DNA of 64,000 nt. Source: Exiguobacterium sp. Helios. Its GTDB lineage: Bacteria > Bacillota > Bacilli > Exiguobacteriales > Exiguobacteriaceae. Below, in pieces: positions 1 to 9,222 of the stretch. Every line of letters starts with the position of its first letter. The stretch's first letter is position 1. The translations under genes and the position numbers were made by a program. The notes beneath the pieces are model-generated. The model was not told the DNA's origin and did no database searches. It saw nothing but the letters and a program-made list of their open reading frames with translations. Location: positions 46,634 to 110,633 of the forward strand of contig NZ_CP053558.1 of NCBI RefSeq assembly GCF_014524545.1. Direction: 5' to 3'.

Positions 1-160
1 TGTCGACCTCGGACGTGAGGTCGGCATCCCTGTGCTGACGACGATCCCTTACATGGTCAAGGTCCAGTCCCTTCAGCGTGAGTCACGTCCGGTCATCGAT
101 CACAAGGGACCCGCGACGGATGCCTACCTCAAGCTCGCAAAGGAGGTGCTCGCTTTATGA
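1..160 (+). CDS. parA: ParA-type partition ATPase, C-terminal fragment
   Basis: The open frame runs in from the left window edge and gives the last 52 residues, ending in VLAL. ParA/Soj ATPases drive segregation of plasmids and chromosomes by ATP-dependent nucleoid binding. The fragment contains the IPVLTTIPY stretch and a C-terminal helix (YLKLAKEVL) that resemble the end of ParA/Soj proteins; the Walker motifs lie outside the window. The stop codon overlaps the start of the next gene (ATGA), the classical parA-parB coupling. The assignment rests on this short tail plus the neighbour, so other MinD/ParA superfamily members cannot be excluded. Confidence 0.7.
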   Translation, partial: VDLGREVGIPVLTTIPYMVKVQSLQRESRPVIDHKGPATDAYLKLAKEVLAL

Positions 161-945
161 GTCGCAAAAAGAAGACACCGACGTTTTCGAGCTTCCAGGC
201 GAACGGGACACTTCCTGCAACGGGGCCGAAACCTGACGCAAGGGAAGAGAAGGTCGATGCCGTGAAGAAGTTTTCGGCTTCGACGACGGTCACGAACCCT
301 TATCAGTCCTTGTCAGCGACCGCTCTCTCGCGCGTCGTCTCGAAGAACCTTCCGGAGAACATGGACGGATTGGTGCAATACTATAACCATATCGATGCCA
401 TCCATGCGACGAGCTTCGTCGAGAAGTGCCGTGTCCTTGCCCATGCCCATGATTTGTTCCGCAACGAGGACACGCGCGCAGAATTCCGGGAGGAAAAGGG
501 CGGATGGCTCGAGTTCCTTGGGAAAATCGGAATGTCACAATCGCAGGTCAGCCGGTTCGTCTCATTCTGGAACGTCTTCGGCGAGGAACTGCTCACGCAG
601 GCGATTGCGGAGGACCTCACGTCCTCGAAACTCGCGGAATTGTTATCCTGGCCGGAAGACCCACGGGCGGCAATGCTCGATGGACGTACATATCCTATCG
701 GAGATGGTGAGAAGACCGTCTATGAGATGACACGGGAAGAACTACGCGAGGTCAAACGGATGCTCAACGAGCGCAAGGATGAGCGCGTCATCGACCAGCT
801 GCCCTCACGCCGTACCGTTAAGATACAGATTGACTTCGGGGACGCGGATGATCAGTTGTTGAAGAATCTAAGGAATCGGGCGCAAGAGGAAGGGACGAGA
901 CCAGAGGACATCATCCGTCTCGCATTGGAAAAATATCTGCGTTGA
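157..945 (+). CDS. ParB-like partition partner / centromere-binding protein
   Basis: A 262-residue protein translationally coupled to the ParA-like gene by an ATGA overlap. By position it is the DNA-binding partner that marks the plasmid centromere and stimulates ParA. I see no canonical ParB nuclease/CTPase box. A central helical segment with MSQSQVSRF (about residues 126-134) fits a helix-turn-helix like that of ParB/KorB proteins, and the last 40 residues (VKIQIDFGD then a helical pair with RPEDIIRLAL) look like a ribbon-helix-helix or dimerisation unit. The N-terminal 50 residues are basic, low-complexity and probably flexible. Function is inferred from context rather than from a recognised family signature. 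Confidence 0.6.
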   Translation: MSRKKKTPTFSSFQANGTLPATGPKPDAREEKVDAVKKFSASTTVTNPYQSLSATALSRVVSKNLPENMDGLVQYYNHIDAIHATSFVEKCRVLAHAHDLFRNEDTRAEFREEKGGWLEFLGKIGMSQSQVSRFVSFWNVFGEELLTQAIAEDLTSSKLAELLSWPEDPRAAMLDGRTYPIGDGEKTVYEMTREELREVKRMLNERKDERVIDQLPSRRTVKIQIDFGDADDQLLKNLRNRAQEEGTRPEDIIRLALEKYLR

Positions 946-960
946 GATTAGTATTTGGAG

Positions 961-985
961 CAGGCACCCGGTTACCGGGTGCCTG
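961..985. repeat. Perfect 11-bp inverted repeat behind the partition genes
   Basis: CAGGCACCCGG and its exact complement are separated by a TTA loop. It sits 16 bases after the partition gene stop. There is no T-tract behind it, so it is either an unusual terminator or a protein-binding palindrome; a centromere-like role next to a partition operon is possible but there is no iteron array to support it. Confidence 0.5.
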
Positions 986-1097
986 TGTCCATCTGAAAAT
1001 ACGAAACAACTAAGGGTGTTCTAATTTCCCTTACTTATTTTCTGAAACAGATTGTCTTTATTTTCTATATATGTGTAAAATTTAGATATGAGAACGA

Positions 1098-1113
1098 ATC
1101 CTCATACGAGGAT
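1098..1113. promoter_or_regulatory. Short palindrome upstream of the ParB-domain gene
   Basis: ATCCTC-ATAC-GAGGAT, a 6-bp inverted repeat, lies 30 bases before the start codon at 1144 and just after a T/A-rich stretch (1040-1090) that could hold a promoter. It is a candidate operator. The start at 1144 itself is supported by GGGAGGA about 12 bases upstream. Confidence 0.3.
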
Positions 1114-1143
1114 GCACATGACATTTGGGAGGAATCACACGAC

Positions 1144-2358
1144 ATGAACTTCAATAACACGATTGACCTACAGAAAGAAATTGGAAAAAGCATCTCTTTA
1201 GCAGACGGCACTCGAAAACTGACGATTAAGGGAAAGACACGCAGCTATCCAGTACATCAGATTCCGCTTGAACACTTACTCTATAACCGTCAGAATGGTC
1301 GGATTATCAGCTCGATGAACCGTTATGAGTCGGAAGGGAAGGACATCCAGGCCCTTTCGAAGGAAGATTACAATGATCTCGTCGAACAATTCATCGTCGA
1401 GTCCAATAAATCGGCACTCGACGACACGAGGAAAGATATCAATCGCAGCGGACAACGTCTACCCGGCGTCGTCTTGAATGATGGGACGGTTGTCGACGGG
1501 AACCGTCGTTACACGTGTCTTCGTCAATTAAAACGTGAAGGGAAGACGTCATTCTTCGAGGCGGTCATCCTTGATCCGTCGGAAGGCCTCTCCGCCATCG
1601 ACATAAAGCGACTCGAGCTTAACCTCCAACATGGTGAAGAGCGCCCGGTCGAGTACAACGCCATTGACAACCTAGTCGAGGTCTACAACGATATTGAGAA
1701 GAACAAATATTTCACGGTGAAGGAATATGCCTTGAACACGAACAAGACTGAAGGGGACGTTAAGAAGATGCTCAAGAAGGCGATCCTCATGGTCGAATTC
1801 CTTGAGTTCATCAATGCAGAGGGAAAATACTATGTAGCACGCGACATGGGCCTCGATGGTCCGCTCCAAGAAATCATGCTCATCATGAATAAGGAAAAGG
1901 ACGAAGAGGAACATGAAAGAGTCAAGATTGCGCTGTTTACGGCAATGACGCTTTCGAAAGTCGGTGACTTGACAAGACATATACGACGCATCGGTAAGGA
2001 AATCATCCAAGCAGGCAACCGAGAACAATTTTTGGAGGAATATGATGAAATTGTTGAAAAGGTCCATGAGAAATATCAAGAGGAAGCCAGTGTTACATTG
2101 AACACGGTAAAAAAAGTGAATGAGGACCTCAAGGACATGCGAGACGAGGCGAGCTCTATCGTCAGTAAACGAATAGATGAGACCGTTCTGTCGAACATCA
2201 AAATGAAGCCGATTGATTTGTTGAACACCGTCATCCAGACACTTAAAAAAATCGATGCGGATCAAATTGCTAGAATGGATGTAGAGTCGAAAAAAGAGTT
2301 CGTTCGTCTTGTTAATCAAATTCGGGAGGACTTAGAAACTCATGAGTCACGAATCTGA
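1144..2358 (+). CDS. ParB/Srx-domain protein of a putative helicase-linked defence module
   Basis: A 404-residue protein. Residues about 109-130 (GVVLNDGTVVDGNRRY...) match the ParB/sulfiredoxin-fold box with the typical VVDGNRR element; residues 20-60 contain a ParB-like N-terminal strand region (YPVHQIPLEHLLYN). The C-terminal half (about 240-400) is charged and helical, probably coiled coil. It is not a chromosome-partition ParB: there is no ParA beside it, and its 3' end overlaps a PLD-SNF2 helicase gene by 17 bases, so the two are co-translated. ParB-fold proteins occur both as nucleases/NTPases and as DNA-target selectors in defence and modification systems. The exact role is unknown; I infer DNA or nucleotide recognition for the helicase. 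Confidence 0.6.
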   Translation: MNFNNTIDLQKEIGKSISLADGTRKLTIKGKTRSYPVHQIPLEHLLYNRQNGRIISSMNRYESEGKDIQALSKEDYNDLVEQFIVESNKSALDDTRKDINRSGQRLPGVVLNDGTVVDGNRRYTCLRQLKREGKTSFFEAVILDPSEGLSAIDIKRLELNLQHGEERPVEYNAIDNLVEVYNDIEKNKYFTVKEYALNTNKTEGDVKKMLKKAILMVEFLEFINAEGKYYVARDMGLDGPLQEIMLIMNKEKDEEEHERVKIALFTAMTLSKVGDLTRHIRRIGKEIIQAGNREQFLEEYDEIVEKVHEKYQEEASVTLNTVKKVNEDLKDMRDEASSIVSKRIDETVLSNIKMKPIDLLNTVIQTLKKIDADQIARMDVESKKEFVRLVNQIREDLETHESRI

Positions 2359-4915
2359 TTTCTGTGACCTTGTGCTCTCTCCTTCTTACTACACGACGGA
2401 GCATCAGATTGGCAAGGACTTCTATACACCCGTCCTGGGAAGGGCGGTCTCCTATGACCGGGTCAGCGGGTACTTCAGCTCGAAGGCGCTGGCTTCCTAT
2501 GGTCAGGGCGTCAAGGGACTCGTCCAGAACGGTGGACGGATGCGTCTCATCGTCTCAGAGGATTTGAGCGAGGAGGACGTAGTATTGATAAGACAGGGCT
2601 ATGCCCTGCGGGAACAGACCGTTGAAAGCCTGCTCGAACGACTCGACGAACGACTCGATGGACAGGAGATGATGGATTACTGCAATCTCGCTCATCTGAT
2701 CGCGAATGGTGTCGTCGACATCCGTATCGGCTTCAAGTCATCCGGTCTATTCCATTCGAAGTTCGGCCTCATCGAGGATGGTGAGGGTAACATCATCTAC
2801 TTCACAGGCTCGAACAATGAAACTAGCGCTGCCATAAGTAACAACTTCGAGTCCTTCGACATTACGACGACATGGCTTTCCTCGCCCTTCGACGTCGAGA
2901 AAATTCCTCGAGCGCGTCGCGAGTTCGACTTGCTCTGGGCAGATAGGATGCGCGAAGAGAACATCTACGTCAAACATATTGAAGAACTCATCATCAAGAA
3001 GATACTGACTTACGACAAGGGGACGATCATATTGGACAAGGAGATGCTGCAGGAGGACGCGATGATTCTGACTGTGGACGATGGTCGGTTCGTGATACAC
3101 GACAACGTAGCGCCGGGAAAAATAAAAGCGAACGAGCTCACTATCAAAACGAGGCTGAAGCCTTACTATCACGTGGAGAAGGGATATCCTCATTTCCGTG
3201 ATGACCTGACGTACGTGGAGATGAGGAAGATTATCGAGCTCTTCGAGAAGCTTGGTCAACGACGAGACTTCGATGTCGTAGTGACACGCGCGCTGGCTGA
3301 ATATCTTGACCGACAGACCTATCTCATCGAGGAACGCTCGAACTATGCGATGTTGCTGAAGACGCAAGACGATCGTATCGAGGACAAGTACGGCCGCTTT
3401 GCATCGATTGTCGACCGTGAACTCCATCGTGAGCTCCGTGATAAACAGATGCAATCTGCCTTCTATATGGCAGAGATGCATCGTGCAGCTAACTTCTCCG
3501 TACCAGGTGCGGGAAAGACTTCGATGGTATACGGGGCATTCGCCTATCTCTCCTCACGGGAGATTAATCGAGTGAACAAAATCATCATGATTGGCCCGAA
3601 GAACACCTTCCTCGCCTGGAAGGATGAATACGTCGAAAACTTCGGGACGAAGCGAGAACTTCGGCTACTTAACATCCACGATACGGACGAACCCATCCGA
3701 CAACTGCGTCTCGGCGGAGATTCATTCGACCTCGTCCTCGTCAACTATGAGTCTCTCGGACGATTCGAGGGAGTGCTGAGTGACGTCATCGATGGTCGTA
3801 CGATGCTCGTCTTTGACGAAGTTCATAAAATCAAGGGCATGACGAGCAAGCGCGCTCAAATCGCGAAGCGTCTTTCGACGCTGACGTCCTACAAGTACGT
3901 CTTGACTGGTACACCGATACCGAACACCTATGAGGACATCTATAACTTCCTCAACATTCTATACGCCGAGGACTATAAGAGTTTCTTCAACTTCAAGCCG
4001 AGTGAATTGAAGAACCCCACCTCGACAAGAATTGAGGAAATCAATGCGAAGCTGTTGCCGTTCTTCTGGCGGACGACGAAGCATGAATTACAAGTTCCAC
4101 AGGCAGAACCCGACATCCAATACCATGTGGAGGCGAACGATACCGAACAGGCCATCATCGACCTGATTCATCGTAAGTACACGGGTAATCCATTCAGCAT
4201 GTACATCCGACTTCTTCAGGCGTCCACCTGCCCCGAACTCCTGTTACGGGCGCTCGACTTCCAGGAGATGTATGGGGAAGAAGAGGCCTCAGGCTTATCC
4301 TTCACGAAACAATCGGACACTCCTCCGGTCGTACTCGATCGGTCGGAGGTCGATCTTCTACGTCGCGTGCCGAAGACACGGAAGTTCCGTGCAGCGGTGG
4401 AGCTCGTCTCTGATCTATACGATGAAGGAAAAACGTCCGTCGTCTGGTGTATATTCATCCATACGATTGATCAGTTCCATACAGAGCTTCTTGCACGTGG
4501 CATCAAGGCCGAGGCCATCTATGGAAGCACACCACTCGAGGAACGCGAGCGTATCATCAAGTCGTTCCAGGCTGGTGAGCTCGATGTCATCATCACGAAT
4601 CCACATACCCTCGCCGAATCGGTCTCTCTCCATCATGTCTGTCATGATGCGGTCTATCTGGAGTATTCCTTCAACCTGACGCACATGCTGCAATCTCGAG
4701 ATCGTATCCATCGACTCGGTTTGCCGCAAGGACAGTACACGCGTTATCACTATATGATGATGCAGGGACAGCCGGAGGCACATGGAATGGTTGACGAGAA
4801 AATCTATGACCGTCTCAAGATGAAGGAACAGCGCATGCTTGACGCAATCGAGAATGGCGAGCTCCGCCCTGATCCGACGGTGGACTACGACGAAATCGTC
4901 GCCTTGTTCGAATGA
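2342..4915 (+). CDS. Phospholipase D-like nuclease fused to SNF2-type helicase
   Basis: An 857-residue two-part enzyme. The N-terminal part carries a PLD-family HxK element (GLFHSKFGL, His about 138) followed by a GSNN turn (FTGSNNETSAA), as in PLD nucleases. The remainder is a superfamily 2 SNF2-like helicase: Walker A GAGKTS about 388-394, DEVH about 492, TGTPIPN about 522, and motif VI QSRDRIHRLG about 783-792. Start supported by GGGAGGA ahead of ATG 2342, inside the upstream gene. Known PLD/SNF2 pairs act in anti-phage systems such as DISARM (as separate DrmC and DrmD proteins); here they are fused and paired with a ParB-domain protein. Nuclease/helicase activity is a family inference; a defence role is context inference. 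Confidence 0.75.
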   Translation: MSHESDFCDLVLSPSYYTTEHQIGKDFYTPVLGRAVSYDRVSGYFSSKALASYGQGVKGLVQNGGRMRLIVSEDLSEEDVVLIRQGYALREQTVESLLERLDERLDGQEMMDYCNLAHLIANGVVDIRIGFKSSGLFHSKFGLIEDGEGNIIYFTGSNNETSAAISNNFESFDITTTWLSSPFDVEKIPRARREFDLLWADRMREENIYVKHIEELIIKKILTYDKGTIILDKEMLQEDAMILTVDDGRFVIHDNVAPGKIKANELTIKTRLKPYYHVEKGYPHFRDDLTYVEMRKIIELFEKLGQRRDFDVVVTRALAEYLDRQTYLIEERSNYAMLLKTQDDRIEDKYGRFASIVDRELHRELRDKQMQSAFYMAEMHRAANFSVPGAGKTSMVYGAFAYLSSREINRVNKIIMIGPKNTFLAWKDEYVENFGTKRELRLLNIHDTDEPIRQLRLGGDSFDLVLVNYESLGRFEGVLSDVIDGRTMLVFDEVHKIKGMTSKRAQIAKRLSTLTSYKYVLTGTPIPNTYEDIYNFLNILYAEDYKSFFNFKPSELKNPTSTRIEEINAKLLPFFWRTTKHELQVPQAEPDIQYHVEANDTEQAIIDLIHRKYTGNPFSMYIRLLQASTCPELLLRALDFQEMYGEEEASGLSFTKQSDTPPVVLDRSEVDLLRRVPKTRKFRAAVELVSDLYDEGKTSVVWCIFIHTIDQFHTELLARGIKAEAIYGSTPLEERERIIKSFQAGELDVIITNPHTLAESVSLHHVCHDAVYLEYSFNLTHMLQSRDRIHRLGLPQGQYTRYHYMMMQGQPEAHGMVDEKIYDRLKMKEQRMLDAIENGELRPDPTVDYDEIVALFE

Positions 4916-4941
4916 AACGTCAATTAGAGGAGAAGATGAAA

Positions 4942-7900
4942 ATGCGCGACATGAGTAAGAAGATTCTCGTGATGACGGCCTTTCTGATGATGATCGTCAT
5001 CTATACGGCACAACCCTCGAATGCTGAGCTGATTGTAGACGAACCGAGTCCACATGATGTCGAGGTGACGGGTAAAGTGGATCCAGAAAAAGACATCTTG
5101 ATTCATTTTGATTCAAAATGGTATCGTACAAAATCTGATGAGATGGGGATTTTCAAGCAAACATTCCCTAAAAAAATCGGGTATGACTCGATAGAAGTTC
5201 GGGAAATTTCCTCGGATGGATTTAGTTCGCAGAAAATGTATGTCTCGGCCCAGCGTACAGAATTATCATCACCGGTATATCTAGGAACGACTGACGGAAA
5301 GAGAAGGTTTTATAGTCCGGATGGATACCAGGTAGTGGCACTTTTGAACGGAAAGGTCTATTCAGGGGAGGAAACGCTTGAAGTCGACGCGACGCTTGCT
5401 AATGAGGCCAAGGTCTATGCCTCGAACGGTACTGATAAGAGCGGAACCATCTCCATCGACTTTAATCATCCCCCTAAGATACCATTCACGATGAATCAAT
5501 CGAGAAAAGGAGAGTCGTTTGAGATTTCGGGACACACGCTTCCTAGACTTCCGATGGCTATTCAGGTGAAGGACGAAACCGGAACGTGGCAGTCCGTAGA
5601 GTACTTCTCCAGTGATTTAGACGGGGACTTCGAACATGATCTCAGCCCGGACATCTATCGTAAAGGTGATGAGGTAGATTTTCGAATCCATGTAAGGAAC
5701 CTCGGGGCCGACGTCCCGCTCTCTGATGAGTTGACGAAACAATATACGATGGAAGCTTCACAATTGACGTCGGAGAATCCTGTGACCTTATTCAATGATG
5801 AGAGGATACGAGCAGGAAGAACGGTAGAGGGACGTACGAAGCCGGGAATGAGGGTGCATGCACAATTCGAAGGCATCACTAGTAAGTCGATTCTGGCTGA
5901 CCCAGACGGGAAGTTCAGCCTTTCGATTCCATCGAACGTGTCGAGTTATCCGTACATCGTATTAGCGGTCTTTGATTCTAAAGGAAACAAGTTCGGTGAA
6001 GAACGATATGAGATGGCAGAGGCTGATTCATACGGATGGCAAATCCAGGTGAATAAAATCACGTCCGAATCGAGAGAACTGACGGGTGTGAGCAGACGTT
6101 ATTCCAAAATCTATGCACATTACTCGGATGAAAATACGAAAGAGTATTACACGGTAAGTACCTCAGCAGATTCCCGAGGGGAATTTTTGATGCCGATTCC
6201 TAGACATATCAAGGGTTCCTTCACGATTGAAGGCGAGGATGGAGTTTATTCAAGCCGAATACAAAAAATAGGTGTCGTTGATGTCAGGCCGCTGGCTACT
6301 CCGGATTATGTCTTCGAGAACGGAGAGATGATTGTCACTGTCAAGTTCCCGAAAAGCGTAGAACTATCAGTCGAAGTCGCCAAAATCAAAGATGATGGAA
6401 CCTTTGATAGCTCGCATTATGGAATGATACGGAAAAGTAAGAACGACGATATCTATGAAGCTAAGATTCCAGGATGGAACGACGGCGATCGGTTCAGCAT
6501 GAAGCTGACGGATGGAAATGATATCGAGTCGTCTGAGGTATCAGGGGAGTATGAGGATGTCCCCCTACCGACAATTGATGAGCTGACGGATGATTCGTTG
6601 AAGATTTCAGGTCAGACCGTCCCTGGAATGATGGTATCCGTGTACGGAGGGTCCTCGGATGTTCTGAAAATGAAAAGTGATTCCTTGGGTCGCTTCGAAA
6701 TTGACATCTCGGAACGAAATTCCTGGAATCGTCCCACACACCTTAGCGTCGAGAACACGATTCTGAAAACCAAGAGAATTCTCAGGTTGCAATACCGGGA
6801 CACGACCCCTCCTACACTGAGCATCAATCCCGTGAAGGATAGCGACTCGACGATACAAGGTACGATGTACAATGGCGACAGGCTCGAGCTGACCATCTAT
6901 TATTGGGATGGAAGGAATGTGTCGAAAGAAGTCCCGCGAAATACCAGTACAGGAATCTATTATAGGAACGAAACGGATTTCCGCGATGTCGAAAAAATCG
7001 AACTTCGGGCAATTGACTCGTTCGGAAATACACGTAAAGAAACCATAATACCGATCGACACACACTATCCGAGAATCGAGGCTTTAGACATCCCAGTCCA
7101 AGGAGATAATCTGTTTCTTGGTTTGACGGATCGTCGAGCGACTGTGACCATCATGGTCAACTCGAAAGAATACGTTTCTACGAGTAGCGAAACAGGATTT
7201 TTCTCAATAGAGACGGATAGACTGGTCCTGCACGATCGAGTGACCATCAAAGTAGAGGACCGGGGAAAGAACGTGACCTCACAGATTGTGAGTGAGGACG
7301 TAGTCGGTGTCATGGATGCACGATTATCGGTGGACCGGAAGACGTTCACGGTAAAGACGAATCTGAAACAACGTTTGCAGGACGTGAGGGTCGTAATAGA
7401 GGCGGACGGACGGACGTTCGAAAAAGAAATCAGCAAATCCCTTGATTTTAGCCTTCCATATAAGTTGAAAAATCATTCAACCGTGAAAATTTTCTTGATA
7501 CGTCTATCATCGGGCGAAAAGACGCTAGTCGTCTCGAAGAAGTTCTCTGACACAACCCCTCCTGACATCAACACGGGACTCATCCTACGCGATGACCTGA
7601 TGGTAGGCGATCACCTATATGGAAAGGCAGAGATAGGTTCACTAGTAGAACTCTATTATAAAGGGAAGGTCGTAAACTCTTATGGAGTGACCGGATATGA
7701 TTCTTTCGATTTTCTCAATAGAAGAACGTTCCATGCAGGAGAGAAATTCGTCCTCAGGATAACCGACGCTGCTGGGAATAAATCTGAGAAGACCCTTGTG
7801 GTGAAACATGTTCCTAAAAAACCTCAGATTGATGCCATCTATGACGTTTCAAAGGCAATCACCGGAAAGACGGAACCTGGGCTCACGGTAGAAGTCAAAG

Positions 7901-8295
7901 TGAACCAGAAGAAGTATCTGGTGAAGGCGAACAGCAAAGGTCTTTATCGACTGGATGGTAAGGGCTGGATTCCTGGATATACCGTAGTCGTCAAGGCTAA
8001 AGGTAAAGAGGGGATTGACTCGCCATATGAAAGACGTACCGTGACAGGCACCATAAAAACGTTGCAAGTGAAGAACATAACGTCTACTTCGCGTTTCGTC
8101 GAGGGGAAAACAGAACGTGATTCTTACGTACAAGTTTTCAAGAATGGAAAGAGTATCTCGAAAAAAATTCTGGTTTCGAAGGACGGAAAGTTCAAACTGT
8201 CCATCCCGAGACAGGCGGCTAAGACGAAACTCGTCGTGAAGGTCGAACGAAGATACTATAAAACGCTCGAGAAGACTTTTATCGTAAGTAAATGA
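4942..8295 (+). CDS. Large secreted protein with repeated bacterial Ig-like domains
   Basis: The open frame begins at 4912, where ATGA overlaps the helicase stop, but AGAGGAG at 4926-4932 places a better start at 4942, giving 1117 residues. The N terminus is a signal peptide (KK then a hydrophobic run, cleavage near PSNAE). The rest is a chain of about ten beta-rich units of roughly 80-90 residues, each with a pattern like V.GKTEPG..V.V..... and a D..G.F...IP ending, as in bacterial Ig (Big) domains of surface adhesins. No LPXTG sorting signal or transmembrane anchor is seen at the C terminus (ends FIVSK), so release or non-covalent wall attachment is likely. Translational coupling of an exported adhesin-like protein to a helicase is odd. 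Confidence 0.75.
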   Translation: MRDMSKKILVMTAFLMMIVIYTAQPSNAELIVDEPSPHDVEVTGKVDPEKDILIHFDSKWYRTKSDEMGIFKQTFPKKIGYDSIEVREISSDGFSSQKMYVSAQRTELSSPVYLGTTDGKRRFYSPDGYQVVALLNGKVYSGEETLEVDATLANEAKVYASNGTDKSGTISIDFNHPPKIPFTMNQSRKGESFEISGHTLPRLPMAIQVKDETGTWQSVEYFSSDLDGDFEHDLSPDIYRKGDEVDFRIHVRNLGADVPLSDELTKQYTMEASQLTSENPVTLFNDERIRAGRTVEGRTKPGMRVHAQFEGITSKSILADPDGKFSLSIPSNVSSYPYIVLAVFDSKGNKFGEERYEMAEADSYGWQIQVNKITSESRELTGVSRRYSKIYAHYSDENTKEYYTVSTSADSRGEFLMPIPRHIKGSFTIEGEDGVYSSRIQKIGVVDVRPLATPDYVFENGEMIVTVKFPKSVELSVEVAKIKDDGTFDSSHYGMIRKSKNDDIYEAKIPGWNDGDRFSMKLTDGNDIESSEVSGEYEDVPLPTIDELTDDSLKISGQTVPGMMVSVYGGSSDVLKMKSDSLGRFEIDISERNSWNRPTHLSVENTILKTKRILRLQYRDTTPPTLSINPVKDSDSTIQGTMYNGDRLELTIYYWDGRNVSKEVPRNTSTGIYYRNETDFRDVEKIELRAIDSFGNTRKETIIPIDTHYPRIEALDIPVQGDNLFLGLTDRRATVTIMVNSKEYVSTSSETGFFSIETDRLVLHDRVTIKVEDRGKNVTSQIVSEDVVGVMDARLSVDRKTFTVKTNLKQRLQDVRVVIEADGRTFEKEISKSLDFSLPYKLKNHSTVKIFLIRLSSGEKTLVVSKKFSDTTPPDINTGLILRDDLMVGDHLYGKAEIGSLVELYYKGKVVNSYGVTGYDSFDFLNRRTFHAGEKFVLRITDAAGNKSEKTLVVKHVPKKPQIDAIYDVSKAITGKTEPGLTVEVKVNQKKYLVKANSKGLYRLDGKGWIPGYTVVVKAKGKEGIDSPYERRTVTGTIKTLQVKNITSTSRFVEGKTERDSYVQVFKNGKSISKKILVSKDGKFKLSIPRQAAKTKLVVKVERRYYKTLEKTFIVSK

Positions 8296-8302
8296 AAGAA
8301 GG

Positions 8303-8340
8303 AAGGACACGGCCCTCGAATCTGGGGCGTGTCCTTCTTT
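8303..8340 (+). terminator. Rho-independent terminator after the Ig-like gene
   Basis: AAGGACACGGCCC pairs with GGGGCGTGTCCTT (loop TCGAATCT) and is followed by CTTTCT. It closes the operon that begins at 1144. Confidence 0.75.
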
Positions 8341-8415
8341 CTATACTGATGATGAATGGCAGCCCTTATCTAATGCTAATCATGTGTTCATCATGATTGA
8401 ATAGTCCGTCTCACA

Positions 8416-9222
8416 TTACAGGAGGGACTCGTCGAAACGTTTCCGATGGTGATGTATATAGGATTCACGGTGTGGCCAGATCTTGATTGACATGTCCTTT
8501 CAGATTCCTACGAGTCCGCAGCTTGCCTCATCAAGTTGTGGTCGAAGACGGTCTGGCATGAGCGGGAAAGTCTTCTCCTCCTCATCTGGCAATGAACGGT
8601 TCATACGGAACGCATGCCAAGCCTCAGGTTCATGTATACTATCGACGACGCCTGTCTTCAAGTCGACCATCCACTCTCCTGAAATGACGAGAAGGATTGT
8701 GAACGTGCGACCAAGTTCTCGTAGGCCGCTCCGTCACCATGATGATAGAACTTCTGACGACGAAGGACTTCTTCACGCGTCATGCCGATGACATAAGGAA
8801 GGGCAAGTCCGACGTAGCGGACATCTTTGGCGCCGACGCGTTCGAAGTAGAAGAAAGGTGCATGATGATTTTCGGCCGTATCATATGCGTTATCGAAGTA
8901 CTTCAGGAACGTCTCGTTGCCACGCAGCTTCGTATCACGGAAGTCTTTGCCGGGTGTCTGGTTATCGCCGTAGTAGACGAGGACGCCACACTCACGGAAT
9001 CGTATTCATTTTTCCACTCGGTCTGCTTGCTGGTGTCGAGGATGACGGTGAACGCCCCTTGATCATCGACCGACGGATGCCCCCTTGGTTCCCGAGTCCA
9101 CGAATACCTTTCCCGAAGCGGAATAGGCGACTCAGGGGCTCGTTAGCGAAATGGGACGGTGAACCGGTCCCGGCCGGATAAATCTTTCCCGGGACAAGGT
9201 CTGGCGGGATGACGGTACTCAT
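8416..9222 (-). pseudogene. Frameshifted restriction endonuclease gene (AspBHI N-terminal-like)
   Basis: No single frame is open, but reading the minus strand across frames gives one protein: from ATG 9222, MSTVIPPDLVPGKIY...GKGIRGLGNQGG; a shift near 9065 continues with FTVILDTSKQTEW; a shift near 9000 continues with CGVLVYYGDNQTPGKDF, RDTKLRGNETFL and FFYFERVG; a shift near 8680 gives GEWMVDLKTGVV...; then an in-frame TGA at 8500 and a short tail to TAA at 8416. The YYGDN..PGKDFRDT..RGN block resembles the AspBHI/MspJI-type restriction endonuclease N-terminal domain. Start overlaps the upstream gene stop (ATGA). At least three frameshifts make it a dead gene beside an intact methyltransferase. 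Family naming is from memory of the motif. Confidence 0.65.

Noticed and set aside
8483..9062. Plus-strand frames of 102 and 107 codons
   Set aside because: They are antisense to the frameshifted restriction gene, whose minus-strand translation gives coherent protein; the plus frames lack ribosome binding sites and look random.
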